64,000 bases of DNA from Paramecium octaurelia (GCA_905182995.1 CAJJDP010000111.1:7427-71426), one strand, 5' to 3'. Shown: positions 15,643 to 28,228, numbered from the stretch's first letter. Numbers and translations are program-made. Notes: generated by a model from the sequence alone, not told the origin.

Positions 15643-17580
15643 TAAGCCCTTTCTTTTTCTACTGATCATTTTAGATTAAGGTTTTTTGGTTTTAATTCTT
15701 AATTACCTTAATCTGATTCACTAAATTTGAATTAATTGAAATCTTAACATTATTCAAATTAGGATTGAAAAATTAATTTAAATATTAATATTTTATTGCA
15801 TTGCAACAAGGTTCATCAGATTCAAAATATATCATTTTTCATACATCTTTTGAGATCTATCTTAAAATCAGTTGTACTCAGAAACAAATTATGAAAAGAA
15901 AATAAAATTCACAAAGATTAGATTTTTTTCAATACTAAATTTGACAGCTTTTCAATTTATAATGTAATTAAATGAGCTTTGAACTTCTTTCTAGTTTGAT
16001 CTTAAACAATTGAGAATCGAAATATTCGACCAAGTAATGAGTATACATCGCAACAAGAACAATTCACGATAAAATAAGCAGTCTCTCGAATTAAATTGAC
16101 TTAAAATCAACGAATTTTAATTCAATTTTCATATAAAAAAAAACTATTTATAAATAAATTATCAATAATAATTGAGTTGCATTTTCGATTCTCAATTTTT
16201 AAATCATTCAAATTATCAGGAAATTAAATTGATTAATCAAATTGAGCTTAAAAAAAGAATGACTAGAAATTTATAAAGTTGGGAAGTATCAATTTTTAAT
16301 TTGAAAGTCAGCAAATCATCATTCTTTAGAAAATTATATACAAATCTATCTTAAAAATTGTAAAGAGTCAATAAAAAAACATTAAAAAAGGAATCTTTTT
16401 ATAAAATATATGGCAAGCATAAATTTCTAATTATGTTTTTAATTAATATCACATTTTTAGAATAAGTATCTATCATTTTGTAAATTTAATTTAATATTTT
16501 TTTCTTCTTCACTACGTTTTTTTTTGGTTTATTTCTTTTCCTTCTTTTTATTTTTTAAACTTAATTATATTTGTTTTTATTGTAATATATTGCACAGTTT
16601 GAAAATTTAAATAGTAACATAAAGCTTTAATTTCAATAAGACTATTTATTATGAATTTGATACTATACTGATTAATTTCAATATCGCTTAACTTAGTTAT
16701 TTTAGATATCTTTACCTAACCTTTATAATATTTTCATTCATACTAATTTACCTATATACTCAAAATTCATTCTAAAAACTGAAACATCCATTTAAATTTT
16801 AATTTATTAATTAATATATTCAAAAATTCACTTTTTCCAAAATCTTAATTCATTCCCATCATCTCTCAGCAACTCTGTTATCAAGCTAAGGTGTTTCCAT
16901 CACATTATAGAATATCAAGTTTACCTCAATTATTATATGGTATTTTAAAATTAAAATAATATATCTCATACCTTTCATCTGATATTCACGTTTCCAACTT
17001 AACTTCAATAATTATTACGGCGTATTTTCTATTTAAAAAAGGTCGAATGGATCAATTATTATTAAGTAATCTCAATAATTAAAAGAGTAGTTCCTTCCTA
17101 TCTATTCAATCTAATATATTTGCTCCGTTTTATTATCAGCTAAACTTAAGATGGATTAATCGAAATGTTTTCAGGAATTGAACCATCTGACACAGAAATC
17201 TTAATATATTTGTAGAAAAAGGAATTAGATTTTTATTACCCATTTCAAAAATAGTTTCAATCATTCTCACAATTTTTTAAATTTCCAAAATTATTACCTA
17301 AATAGGATCTATCTTTTTCAATCAGTAAACATAATTTTTGATAGGCTAAAATTTACACTGAGACAACATGATTATAGAAAATTTCGATCATATGAAACAT
17401 CAGTATACCTATGAGGCAGAATATGACTCTTCATATTTGCAATTTAATCATTCCATTACGCTAAATAATCCTAGAGAAGAACATTAATGATCTTAGATAA
17501 ATTCGGTCTAACTTCCCTTCATAACAATGCAAACTCTTGTATTATGCCTTTAGCTTCTTATCCACAAGCCTTTTCAAATG
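15643..17580. other. AT-rich stretch, nothing recognised
   Basis: Very AT-rich DNA with T- and A-runs and frequent stops in all frames. I see no gene, RNA or clear repeat. It separates the TPR-like remnant from the broken coding block on the minus strand. Confidence 0.5.
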
Positions 17581-17589
17581 CTATAAATC

Positions 17590-18330
17590 TCAATTAATAT
17601 TGGTCATTTTAGGAGTTAGTTGCTTATCCCAGTATGAAATCCTTTTCTTCACTTATCTATAGCCTTTTATTTCCCTTGCATCATTTTTGCAATAATATTT
17701 ACCTTCTAATTTAAGTCTTTCCTCCCATTTACCAAATATAACTCTTTCTTGTCAATTGATTTATTGTTAAAATTTTAAAAGTGCTTATTTTAGTAACCCT
17801 ACTAGAGATAATATCTCCATTTAGATTAGATATTTTATTAAGATAGTTACAACACCTATATTATCTCATGTATCGTGGCAAGTAATTTATTGATAGGCCA
17901 AATGTTTCATCTCTTTATGATTTATCGCCTATATCATCTACTTTTTCGTTTAAATTTTAAAGAGTAGTCTTTGACCTGACTTTGGGATAGTATTCTTCAT
18001 TCTCCTTTTCGAATTTTTGATAGTTTCTGAATCTATGTTCAGTACTATTCCCTTCTAATTGATATTATCCTAAAAGATCCTTAATAATACTCATCAACTC
18101 TAATTGTATCCATCCTCCTTTTTCATCGATGGCTTAATGATTTACTTTTCAATTCTAAAGGGTCATATTTCTCTTATATGATATTTAATAAGTTGAAGCT
18201 GCGTTTCTCCCTTATTTATTTCATTATAATACATCCAAAGTAAAGAAAGTCTTGTTACGATATATGAAGCTGACATGAAGATGAATACAAAGTTCATCCA
18301 TTAGAAAGCGATAGGATCTCATCTACCCCT
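17590..18330 (-). pseudogene. Frame-broken coding block, unknown protein
   Basis: On the minus strand a 151-codon TGA-free run (18133 down to 17681) is rich in Glu, Asp and Lys and uses TAA/TAG as Gln, as a real ciliate gene does. A preceding hydrophobic segment (about 18300-18190) and a following basic segment (about 17750-17590, with a KWEERLKLEGKYYCKND stretch) read in other frames, so at least two frameshifts interrupt it. I do not recognise the family. With the divergent block to its right it may be part of a decayed mobile element, but no transposase or reverse-transcriptase motif is visible to me. Confidence 0.4.
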
Positions 18331-18599
18331 AATTCCTTCATTATAAATATTATAAATAATGGCTTCATTATCTAGGAACTGTCTATATTTTTGAATAATA
18401 TTCATAATAATATTTATCAATAGTTTTATATATCACATTTTAATCCATAGCGATAGAGAATTCCCCTATAAGACCCCATTATTTATTACCAAACTTAACC
18501 CTCAGAGAAAACTTATCGTGTTCTTATCAATCAAGAATTTGAATTACAGCTTGTTTAGATTAATAAGAACAATCTTGAACTAGATTAGGAAGAAAGTCG

Positions 18600-21112
18600 A
18601 AAAATGCTCGTAATAAAAAGTAATTTGATCGAGTATGTAGCAAATGTGAAAGGAGGTCATATAAAGCTAACAACTCAAAGGTGGAGATAAGAAGCCTTAA
18701 TCAGACCCAGAAATCAAGATAACAGGATTCGATGAAAGAGGAAACTTTAGACAATATGTAAGAGAAGCTCTTCCTCCTCATCTGCAAAAGACCTAATGAT
18801 GATTAGGCAAGCTAGGAACAAGTATAGGGTTTGTTCTAGTAATTGGTATAGGAGCAAGCTCTCAAGAACAGAACTGGTAAGATATAACTGATCTTGTTAA
18901 CTGGTCTGAAAAGATTGATATCCTGGATAAATATTTAAATCATCCTTCGCCGTCGTATAAACTGAACTGTCTTAGCCTCTTGGCTAGATAAACCATTACA
19001 CCAATATTATTTAAAAACTCACCCTCAAAGGTCATGTAAAATGAAGATGGCGAAACTTGCAGCTGCTTTCAACCTTAACAAAAGAAAATTTATCCAATTT
19101 AAGCTAGAAACGGAGAGAAGCGATGGGAATGCCTAAAGAAAGCATCTGAAGAAGCCCTAAATGGGGTCACTTAATAGGAAACTAATTTGTGACAGAAATC
19201 TAGGATGTTATATTAATCTGGTGTCAAATTTCATGGTTCTTCTATAGTGACAAAAAAAAATAGAGAAATATATGATACTGGTTGAGTTAATAGGAGTCTT
19301 TTATCATAACGAAATCAATGGGGATATGGGATAGTATTATCATTTTTTAGCAATATTGTAAGTTCATATTTCCAGTTAAATTCAATGGATATACCTTATA
19401 CCCGATATGTATGAGATGCCTTTGGACCTGAAAAGATGACTGTGACATCGCTGTAAAACAAGTATGTACCTTATCCACTGTTAGACCCTCTACATTCAAT
19501 GATCAATTGGATATACACATCATAATTACAATAAATTATAATATGAAATTAATTTACTACAATCTAGAAAATTAAAATTAGGATGGAAATTCAATTTTTT
19601 ATTTATAAAGAAAATAAAGAAGCCATTTAATTTTTCCAACAAGAGCTAATAGGCGATAAAAATTAACCATATTATTGTTATTCTATTTCATACCATTTAT
19701 GAAATGATTATTTGATGACAACAAGGATGAAGTGATTTTGGATGGAGGCGAAGAACATATGTGGACCTAGGAGCATATTTGGTCAAACTCATGAAGTAAT
19801 TGGGGATCTAGCAAAATCCAAATGGAAAGTGGGCTAAATACTCAATATTCAAGGGTCTCCTGATAGTTAACCTGAAGCAGATGTAAAAAATGTGGATAAT
19901 GGAAATAATTTTTTTCAATCTGTTTTAAAAAAATTAAAGATTTTTTAAACCCTCAGAAAAGGGCAGAATGCTCTATCAGGCCTGAACAGAAAAATAAAAG
20001 GGATTATAAATTCCATCTCTAAATATATTAAGGCTAAGGTAGTGGAACATAATTGGGAAGAGTCCCATCATCAAACCCTTTGTTAATAAATAGAGAAGTA
20101 GAGAATAAGGCCTATCATATTATTATGGACGACTCTAGATTGATACATTAGGTATGGCTAACTAGGACTGCAATAGAATGTTGGATTTCATATAGGGAGA
20201 AGGATAAAGATAGATAACTGCGATAAGAAGTAATTACAAAGAATATAATTAAAAATAAGAGGAATTAGGAGGATAATTAAGGTCCATGAGAAGGAAGAGG
20301 AGATCTGATAGATGTCGGAAGAGGGTATGAGAGAGTAATCACTTAATCAATCCGGTATTTCTATTTAGAATTAAATTGATAAGAAGTTCAAGAAAGGTAC
20401 TAAACTTCCCAATGAAGGATTGAATTAACTGATAGAGGAGAATCTCTTAAATACAGATAGGATGAAGAATCATGAAATTCAAGGTCTAGACGAGGAAAGT
20501 GTTACAAGAGATATCTAGAATGTCACCCCTTAGGCGGCGATTGACAATGATGATCCTATGGATATCTCAAAACCAAGGATATATTAGTACATTCCAACTA
20601 TTAAAATAAATAGTTTGATGTAATAGAGGATAAATTAAGTAACCCATTAAATCTTATTAGAGAGATAAAAATTTATGATTAAAGGCAAAAGGATTTGAAT
20701 GGATAGGTAAATCGAAAATAGCTGGAAATAATTTACAGGAAATAGAACTTATTAGGCAGAAAATGCGCTCTGGGTTAAGAGATTTGGAAGTGGTGAGTGT
20801 ATTGATATTCCTAATCCTATGATTTCTGGATGTGGAGTCATCTGGTATCTTGAGATCTAAGATAAAGGGGTGAATAATAAATCGGTATTAGCAGCCATGT
20901 AACTGAAAAAAAGTAGCTTATGAACACACAAATGAGGATGAAGATTGGATATGAGTATTTAAGTGCGATAATTATAGGAGAAGGGCCAAAAGAGTTTGTA
21001 GTACGCCCCTTGTGTCCTAGGTTCTTTGGAAATTGGGAGGACGCTTTTTACCATTTATATAAAATGTGTGCAGACCTTGTTATAAGCAAAGTTGTTCGCA
21101 CAATTTAATGAT
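18600..21112 (+). pseudogene. Frame-broken plus-strand coding block, unknown protein(s)
   Basis: Successive ciliate-code fragments in shifting frames have real-protein composition. One (about 18650-18795) includes ITGFDERGNFRQYVREALPP. A Lys/Glu-rich piece with several cysteines lies at about 18840-19190. An open run of 129 codons with an ATG at 20312 and TGA at 20696-20698 is rich in Gln, Asn, Asp and Glu, and further fragments follow at about 20780-20920 and 20920-21112. TGA stops and frame changes separate them and are too many for a normal gene. Domain identity is unknown. It is divergent from the minus-strand block at 17.6-18.3 kb, and the two may belong to one relic element. Confidence 0.45.
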
Positions 21113-22196
21113 TTGACATATAATAATTATAATAATATAGGTGTAGTAATTTCTCTTCATGATAATCAAAATAGGAAATGCATACCTTCTTATTTAATCA
21201 CTTATGTCACATGAGTTTTTTGTTACAATCATCTTCAACCTAATGAGCTAATGAATAACCCGGAAGAATAAATAGGAAGACAATACTCATATAAGAAAAA
21301 ACGCAAAGATGAAGTTTTTAGGAGTTAAATTGATCATAAGCTCATTCAAATCGAGTCAAAGAAATCCACTCTATCAGCCGAAGTAAATACACTACAAGCC
21401 CATGATTACTTAATAATCTAACAATCTGTATTCTCTCCAATTTTCCCATTAATAAAATAAAATCTCTTCCAAAAATTGCCTACCTTGAAAGATATAAGCA
21501 CACCAATATGACTTCTAATGGCATTTTGAGCATATTGAGAAATACGAACCTGTGTTATATTAAGACTATTTGGTCATATAAGTTTTTTGCGCTTCTATAC
21601 TCATAAGTGAGGTCCTATCGAGACAGTTTGTATTTCCATTTTCACAAACTGAATAAAAAGGATAATAATTAAAAAAAATAAACTAATTACCATAAATTTA
21701 TTCGCTTCGACTAATTATTTCTGAAATAAACAACAACTTAGGTCACCTATTACTCTATAAATTAAAAATATCTTTAAACTAATAAAATTTATATATTATT
21801 ATTCAATTAGTTTTTAGATAAAATAAAATGATCAACAAATCATCATTAAAGAAATTATCTTTTAAATATGTATTAAATGAGTTTTTATCCTCTGGTATTA
21901 CAACATATTTTCACTGAACAAAAATTCTTTTGAATAATGACTTTATTCTTATGCTTAATTTATATTTTGAACATTAAAACTAAGGCTAGAATCAATTTGT
22001 ATAGATGTTAGATATAAATAGGAATTTAAAAACTAAATTATAGTGTTGTCAAAACAATTGATATAACTGACACAGGAAATTATTATTAAAATATAATATA
22101 TAATATATTTTAATTATATTCTGGTATCAGTTATGGACATTCTGATTAATCAAATTTTAAATAAGATGCCGATATCATCAAATGAGTTATAATCCA
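21113..22196. other. AT-rich flank before the assembly gap
   Basis: No coding frame with protein-like composition is seen. The sequence is AT-rich and ends at the gap. Confidence 0.5.
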
Positions 22197-22680
22197 NNNN
22201 NNNNNNNNNNNNNNNNNNNNNNNNNNNNNNNNNNNNNNNNNNNNNNNNNNNNNNNNNNNNNNNNNNNNNNNNNNNNNNNNNNNNNNNNNNNNNNNNNNNN
22301 NNNNNNNNNNNNNNNNNNNNNNNNNNNNNNNNNNNNNNNNNNNNNNNNNNNNNNNNNNNNNNNNNNNNNNNNNNNNNNNNNNNNNNNNNNNNNNNNNNNN
22401 NNNNNNNNNNNNNNNNNNNNNNNNNNNNNNNNNNNNNNNNNNNNNNNNNNNNNNNNNNNNNNNNNNNNNNNNNNNNNNNNNNNNNNNNNNNNNNNNNNNN
22501 NNNNNNNNNNNNNNNNNNNNNNNNNNNNNNNNNNNNNNNNNNNNNNNNNNNNNNNNNNNNNNNNNNNNNNNNNNNNNNNNNNNNNNNNNNNNNNNNNNNN
22601 NNNNNNNNNNNNNNNNNNNNNNNNNNNNNNNNNNNNNNNNNNNNNNNNNNNNNNNNNNNNNNNNNNNNNNNNNNNNNNNN
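22197..22680. other. Assembly gap (484 N)
   Basis: An unbroken run of N directly left of the telomeric tract. It marks a scaffold join of uncertain size. Apparent open frames that cross it are meaningless. Confidence 0.99.
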
Positions 22681-22761
22681 CCCAAACCCAACCCCAACCC
22701 CAAACCCAAACCCCAACCCAAACCCAAACCCAAACCCAAACCCAAACCCAAACCCAAACCC
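22681..22761. repeat. Telomeric repeat tract (mixed C3A3/C4A2)
   Basis: About 81 nt made of CCCAAA units with interspersed CCCCAA and a few irregular units, ending at a non-telomeric sequence at 22762. Paramecium telomerase is known to make mixed TTGGGG and TTTGGG repeats, and the complement is what is seen here. The C-rich strand reads 5' to 3' towards the right, which is the orientation of a left chromosome end whose unique sequence lies to the right. Its position inside a scaffold, just after a run of N, is unusual. Confidence 0.95.
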
Positions 22762-22846
22762 TTTATACATGTTAATATATACTATTTCACCTTGTAGAAA
22801 TTATTTTATAGTGGAAGTGGCAATAAAAATGGGATTTGGGGATCTA

Positions 22847-22931
22847 GCAACAGACAGAACGAGTCAAGTAAAACAGTCGGGCTTCCACCATAGCAACAGG
22901 CAGAAAGAGTCAAGCAAAACAGTCGGGTTTC
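22847..22931. repeat. Subtelomeric 46-bp tandem repeat
   Basis: Two imperfect copies in direct orientation with period 46: the first starts with gcaacagacagaacgagtc at 22847, the second with gcaacaggcagaaagagtc at 22893. Both contain aaacagtcggg. They are less AT-rich than the surroundings and lie within 100-250 nt of the telomere, as expected of a subtelomeric minisatellite. Confidence 0.8.
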
Positions 22932-23708
22932 GAAAAATTTTACCAAGTTAGTAAGTGGTCAAAAATTAATCAAATTTTACTTAGTGAGCAAGCAATCAAA
23001 AAAAGGTATTTGTGGATCACAACGGCTGGACGGAAGGTCTAGGCATGAAGATTGGGCAAGGGCAGAAGGCCTTCCGGAATTCTCAGCTGGAATTTTTTGC
23101 CTTCCCGTATCACTCTATAGAGGGGTACAATTTGGACAATATCATAAGTTACCACACCTTAATTTGTTGCCTTCGAGTATTAGTCTTTTGGAAAATTTTT
23201 TATTTAAGGAATTTTTTAACTTTTCAAAACTACCTGTTAATTGCATAAATAACTTACATGAGGTGAGACATCACTTCATAAAAAACAAATAAACGAGTTT
23301 ATGAAATATGCATATGAGAACAAAAAAATGAAAGAAACAAATTGTAATACTTTTTTGGATTGATTCTTTTGGTAGTATTAGCCTGGATGAAATCTGAAAG
23401 AACTCTTATTTGATTCCCCCCTTATGTACAGTTTTGGAAAAGGAAATATGAAATCCTATCTTAAAACCTATTAGGTATCAAAAGTTCAATTGCTCAAAAA
23501 TCATTCAGAAAGCCATATATTTTTGATTTTGTTCAAATGGTGCTAATTGATGATTATAAGTTGTTCTCTATTCATAAAATATAAAACCTATTCACTCATA
23601 TAAGTTATTCACTAAAGGTAATTTATTGTTTTCTTCCTCACAAAATATTGAAGATAATATTGTGGTATATGACTTTTAAATATGTAATAGAAATTTATTA
23701 TAAAAATA
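22932..23708. other. Subtelomeric intergenic DNA
   Basis: Small frames occur here in the standard code (for example 22984-23292), but their translations do not look like protein and have no ciliate-code extension. A segment at about 23064-23102 shares words such as ccggaat and ctggaattt with the 37-bp repeat near 28.1 kb, suggesting a common repeat family. Upstream of the gene at 23709 the DNA becomes strongly AT-rich. Confidence 0.5.
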
Positions 23709-26700
23709 ATGTATTGCACTTAACATAATAATCAAGTAACATTGATATGCATAGCTCCTCATTAGAATTATTGCTAAAGGAGACTTTGCTCTGAATGCCA
23801 AGATGAACATAAAGTATATAGTCAATACATATTTTCGATTAAAAAATTTTAAAAATTGGTTGATAAGAAATTAGAGGAATTAAAGCTAGATAAATTTACT
23901 GAAATACAAACTTAAAGAAAGAAGTTTTAATCATTAATTTCTGAGAACCAAATCAGGCTATAAAAAATTTTGGTTGAATTATCAGAATCAATATAATAGA
24001 TTTATGACGCAATTGAAAGTGAAAATACTTCTTATTTGACAATAATAAAAGAAGGGAATCCAATAGAATTATCAAATACAGATTTCGAAAGATTAGTCTA
24101 AATTGTTATAGGAAAAGCATTAGATGTAAGGAAAGATTTTACAAATTCTTTTTTGGCAAGCTTGGAAAAGAAGTAGAACTAGTTGGAGCAAGAAACCAAA
24201 GCCTTTTCAGAAACGTTGAAGAAGAAAATGATAGAGAAAATATCAAAGATTTAGTAGGCCTATAATTCAGAATTAAGGATTTAACCTATTTAGATAATAG
24301 AATAAGGTTATGAACGAAAAGAAAATGTATATGATGTATTAGAATTAACAAAAAAAATTGATGAATAGTTCCTTAAAGGAATTATTAAAAAGGTAAGAAA
24401 AGAGAAAATCACAGATTGTATAGAATTTCTTATAAATCTATGTAAGAATAGTAATATGTATAAACTTTAGAGAAATTTTATCACTAATATTATTTAAAAT
24501 ATTGGTGATATTAACTTTAATAAGGAAAATTATTCAACTATAGAATATTAATAAATTAGAAAGGATTTAATTAAATAAATAGCAGGTGATGGCAAGATAG
24601 TCAATTTTTTAATGTTTCTTGTTCAACTCACTGCTGTTGACGAGAAATTTATTCAATCTGGATCTAATTCACTCAATTTATTAGTAGAGATGAAAGTAAA
24701 TATGAAAGAACAAAACTTTGAAAATATCAGGATTAAGGATAGTTCTTTGATAGGTGGAAATTTTTTAAGATGCAATTTCAATGGGTCCCATTTTGATAAT
24801 GTTGAAATTAGTGGAGTGAACTTGAATTAAGCCTAATTATTCAATTGTAAATGGAGAAAAATAAAAATTAATGAGGAGGAAAAAAAATTAGATGGTCATT
24901 TAAGTTATGTTTAATCAGTTTGTTTCTCTCCTGATGGAACTATATTAGCATCTGGTAGTTATGATGGCTCTATTCGTTTTTGGGATGTCAGAACTGGATA
25001 ATAATAAGCCAAATTAAATAGTCATGGTGATGATTAATCTCCTTTTGTTTGTTAAATCTGTTTCTCACCTGATGGTACTACATTAGCATCTGGTTGTTAT
25101 GATAACTCTATCCGTTTATGGGATGTTTAGACATGCTAATTAAAAGGCAATTTACAAAATCATAATGCTCCAGTTTATTCAGTCTGTTTCTCTCCTGATG
25201 GTACTACATTAGCATCTGGGAGTTAAGATAATTCTATTTGTTTATGGGATGTTAAACTTGGATAAAAAAAATGCAAACTAGAAGGTCAAAATCATTATGT
25301 TTATTATGTCTGTTTCTCTCCTGATGGTACTATATTAGCATCTGGGAGTGATGATAACTCTATCCGTTTATGGGATGTTAGGGCTGGATAATAAAAAGCC
25401 AAATTAGATCATTCAGAAGCAGTTAATTCAATTTGTTACTCTCCTGATGGTACTACATTAGCATCTGGTAGTGATGACAAGTCAATCCGTTTATGGGATG
25501 TTAAGACAGGATAATAAAAAGCCAAATTAGATGGTCATTCTGATTGTGTAAGAACAATTTGTTACTCTCCTGATGGTACTACATTAGCATCTGGTAGTTN
25601 AAGCTTGGAAAAGAAGTAGAACTAGTTGGAGCAAGAAACCAAAGCCTTTTCAGAAACGTTGAAGAAGAAAATGATAGAGAAAATATCAAAGATTTAGTAG
25701 GCCTATAATTCAGAATTAAGGATTTAACCTATTTAGATAATAGAATAAGGTTATGAACGAAAAGAAAATGTATATGATGTATTAGAATTAACAAAAAAAA
25801 TTGATGAATAGTTCCTTAAAGGAATTATTAAAAAGGTAAGAAAAGAGAAAATCACAGATTGTATAGAATTTCTTATAAATCTATGTAAGAATAGTAATAT
25901 GTATAAACTTTAGAGAAATTTTATCACTAATATTATTTAAAATATTGGTGATATTAACTTTAATAAGGAAAATTATTCAACTATAGAATATTAATAAATT
26001 AGAAAGGATTTAATTAAATAAATAGCAGGTGATGGCAAGATAGTCAATTTTTTAATGTTTCTTGTTCAACTCACTGCTGTTGACGAGAAATTTATTCAAT
26101 CTGGATCTAATTCACTCAATTTATTAGTAGAGATGAAAGTAAATATGAAAGAACAAAACTTTGAAAATATCAGGATTAAGGATAGTTCTTTGATAGGTGG
26201 AAATTTTTTAAGATGCAATTTCAATGGGTCCCATTTTGATAATGTTGAAATTAGTGGAGTGAACTTGAATTAAGCCTAATTATTCAATTGTAAATGGAGA
26301 AAAATAAAAATTAATGAGGAGGAAAAAAAATTAGATGGTCATTTAAGTTATGTTTAATCAGTTTGTTTCTCTCCTGATGGAACTATATTAGCATCTGGTA
26401 GTTATGATGGCTCTATTCGTTTTTGGGATGTCAGAACTGGATAATAATAAGCCAAATTAAATAGTCATGGTGATGATTAATCTCCTTTTGTTTGTTAAAT
26501 CTGTTTCTCACCTGATGGTACTACATTAGCATCTGGTTGTTATGATAACTCTATCCGTTTATGGGATGTTTAGACATGCTAATTAAAAGGCAATTTACAA
26601 AATCATAATGCTCCAGTTTATTCAGTCTGTTTCTCTCCTGATGGTACTACATTAGCATCTGGGAGTTAAGATAATTCTATTTGTTTATGGGATGTTAAAC

Positions 26701-27494
26701 TTGGATAAAAAAAATGCAAACTAGAAGGTCAAAATCATTATGTTTATTATGTCTGTTTCTCTCCTGATGGTACTATATTAGCATCTGGGAGTGATGATAA
26801 CTCTATCCGTTTATGGGATGTTAGGGCTGGATAATAAAAAGCCAAATTAGATCATTCAGAAGCAGTTAATTCAATTTGTTACTCTCCTGATGGTACTACA
26901 TTAGCATCTGGTAGTGATGACAAGTCAATCCGTTTATGGGATGTTAAGACAGGATAATAAAAAGCCAAATTAGATGGTCATTCTGATTGTGTAAGAACAA
27001 TTTGTTACTCTCCTGATGGTACTACATTAGCATCTGGTAGTTATGATAACTCTATCCGTTTATGGGATGTTAAGATAGGATAATAAAAAGCCAAATTAGA
27101 TGGTCATTCAAGTGCAGTTAATTCAATTTGTTACTCTCCTGATGGTACTACATTAGCATCTGGTAGTTCTGATAACTCTATCCGTTTATGGGATGTTAAG
27201 ACAGAAGAAGAAACCTCATCTTAAAATAATAGTTATAAAGATATTTTAGCATCTTTAAAACATTCAACAATTTCAAATAATGTTCTTCCAGAAAGTAGTA
27301 TTTATTTTTCACTATTCTTAGCTGCCCCTTATATTACAATTCTAAAAATTTCCTAGAATCCAAATTTAGAAGCTTAAGGAGCTCTAATATTGAAAGGAGA
27401 ATTTGCTGATTTGAAAGGATAAGATTTAAAATCATTATTTAAATCTAAAGGTAGTTTGATTTTAGAGAATGAACTAAAAATTATACACAATTGA
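23709..27494 (+). CDS. B-box-like / coiled-coil / pentapeptide / WD40 protein
   Basis: A single-exon gene in the ciliate code. A stretch of 1443 nt appears twice around an N at 25600; removing the extra copy leaves 2343 nt, or 780 residues, in one frame from ATG 23709 to TGA 27492-27494. The N-terminus (residues about 3-35) has a Cys/His pattern like a B-box zinc finger, with CIAPHQ and CSECQDEH. Residues about 40-330 are Lys/Glu/Gln-rich and helical, probably coiled coil. About 337-380 is a short pentapeptide-repeat-like stretch. About 393-684 contains seven WD40 repeats with the recurring core [11 protein letters not shown] and IRLWDV, enough for one closed propeller. A conserved tail follows. 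Such WD40 proteins belong to large Paramecium families; the likely role is scaffolding, and the partner is unknown. Confidence 0.85.
24158..27042. repeat. Direct duplication of 1.44 kb around a single N (25600)
   Basis: Sequence 24158-25599 recurs at 25601-27042 with offset 1443, matching in every stretch compared, including an identical 72-codon frame at 24612 and 26055. The left copy ends abruptly at the N in mid-repeat, and the right copy begins in mid-gene and runs on normally to the stop. This is the pattern of two contigs whose overlapping ends were laid side by side instead of merged. A true tandem duplication would leave a broken gene. Confidence 0.9.
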
Positions 27495-28094
27495 TCCATT
27501 TAAAATATAAAATAAAAATTTAATATTATTAAAATTTTTTGTTAATTGTTAATGTTTAGAGAGCTAGATAATTATTGTAATTATTGAATTAATTGTAAAA
27601 GTAATATCGATAATATCTGATTGCAAAATGCTTTGGCTGAGAAAGAGATTTTTAATTTTCAGTAACTTTATAGAGAGACGGATTAAGATCAATTATATTC
27701 ACCTTATAGAAATACAATTTATATCTGTCAAAAATGGGAGTAGTTTTAAATATCAAGCTTGATTAAGTTAAAACTTGAGTAAAATGAAATTTAGAAAAAG
27801 CGTACTATTCACTAGATATAGATCCTAAAGTGTAGATTATAATAACCATTTACAATAAAGAATTAATATATATTATCAAAATATATACTCTTCATTTAGC
27901 CAACAAAAAATAAGGCTTCTTAACTCTACCAGATGATTAGCCTCATTGAAAGGTTAGTTTTACTTATGGCAGTTCGTGTTTCCTTATATTGAATGAAAAT
28001 TTAATTTCATTTTCCTTTATATTTTGGGAAATTTTCAAATTCTCCAATATAGAAGCGCTACCATCAGGCAACATTAGTAAGGCTGAATACCAAT
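27495..28094. other. Intergenic, nothing recognised
   Basis: AT-rich DNA after the WD40 gene. I found no open frame with protein-like composition. Confidence 0.5.
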
Positions 28095-28203
28095 CGGATT
28101 TTCTTAGCCATTACGGCCGGAATATGGAGGCTGGAATTTCCTGAGCAAGACGGCCGGAATATGAATCGGGAATTTCCTAGCCAGTTAGGCCGAAATAAGA
28201 ATA
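28095..28203. repeat. 37-bp minisatellite
   Basis: Units begin at about 28114, 28151 and 28188 (period 37) with the core cggccggaatatg, and each contains a ggaatttcct(ga/ag)gcc-like second half. A partial unit lies upstream from about 28095. The GC-rich cores stand out from the AT-rich flank. The WD40 fragment begins about 25 nt downstream. Confidence 0.75.
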
Positions 28204-28228
28204 TTTTCTCAAGCCCTAAGGAATACGA

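Noticed and set aside
22146-22775. Long open frames on both strands across 22146-22775
   Set aside because: They consist of the N gap plus telomeric repeats (Gly-Leu, Gly-Phe or Gln-Thr repeats in translation) and are not genes.
22984-23292. 102-residue frame after the telomere
   Set aside because: It ends at a standard-code stop, has no protein-like composition or homologous feel, overlaps another frame, and lies in subtelomeric repeat-rich DNA.
25601-27494. A second, separate WD40 gene
   Set aside because: It starts in mid-codon directly after a single N and repeats 1442 nt of the preceding copy; it is the same gene assembled twice.
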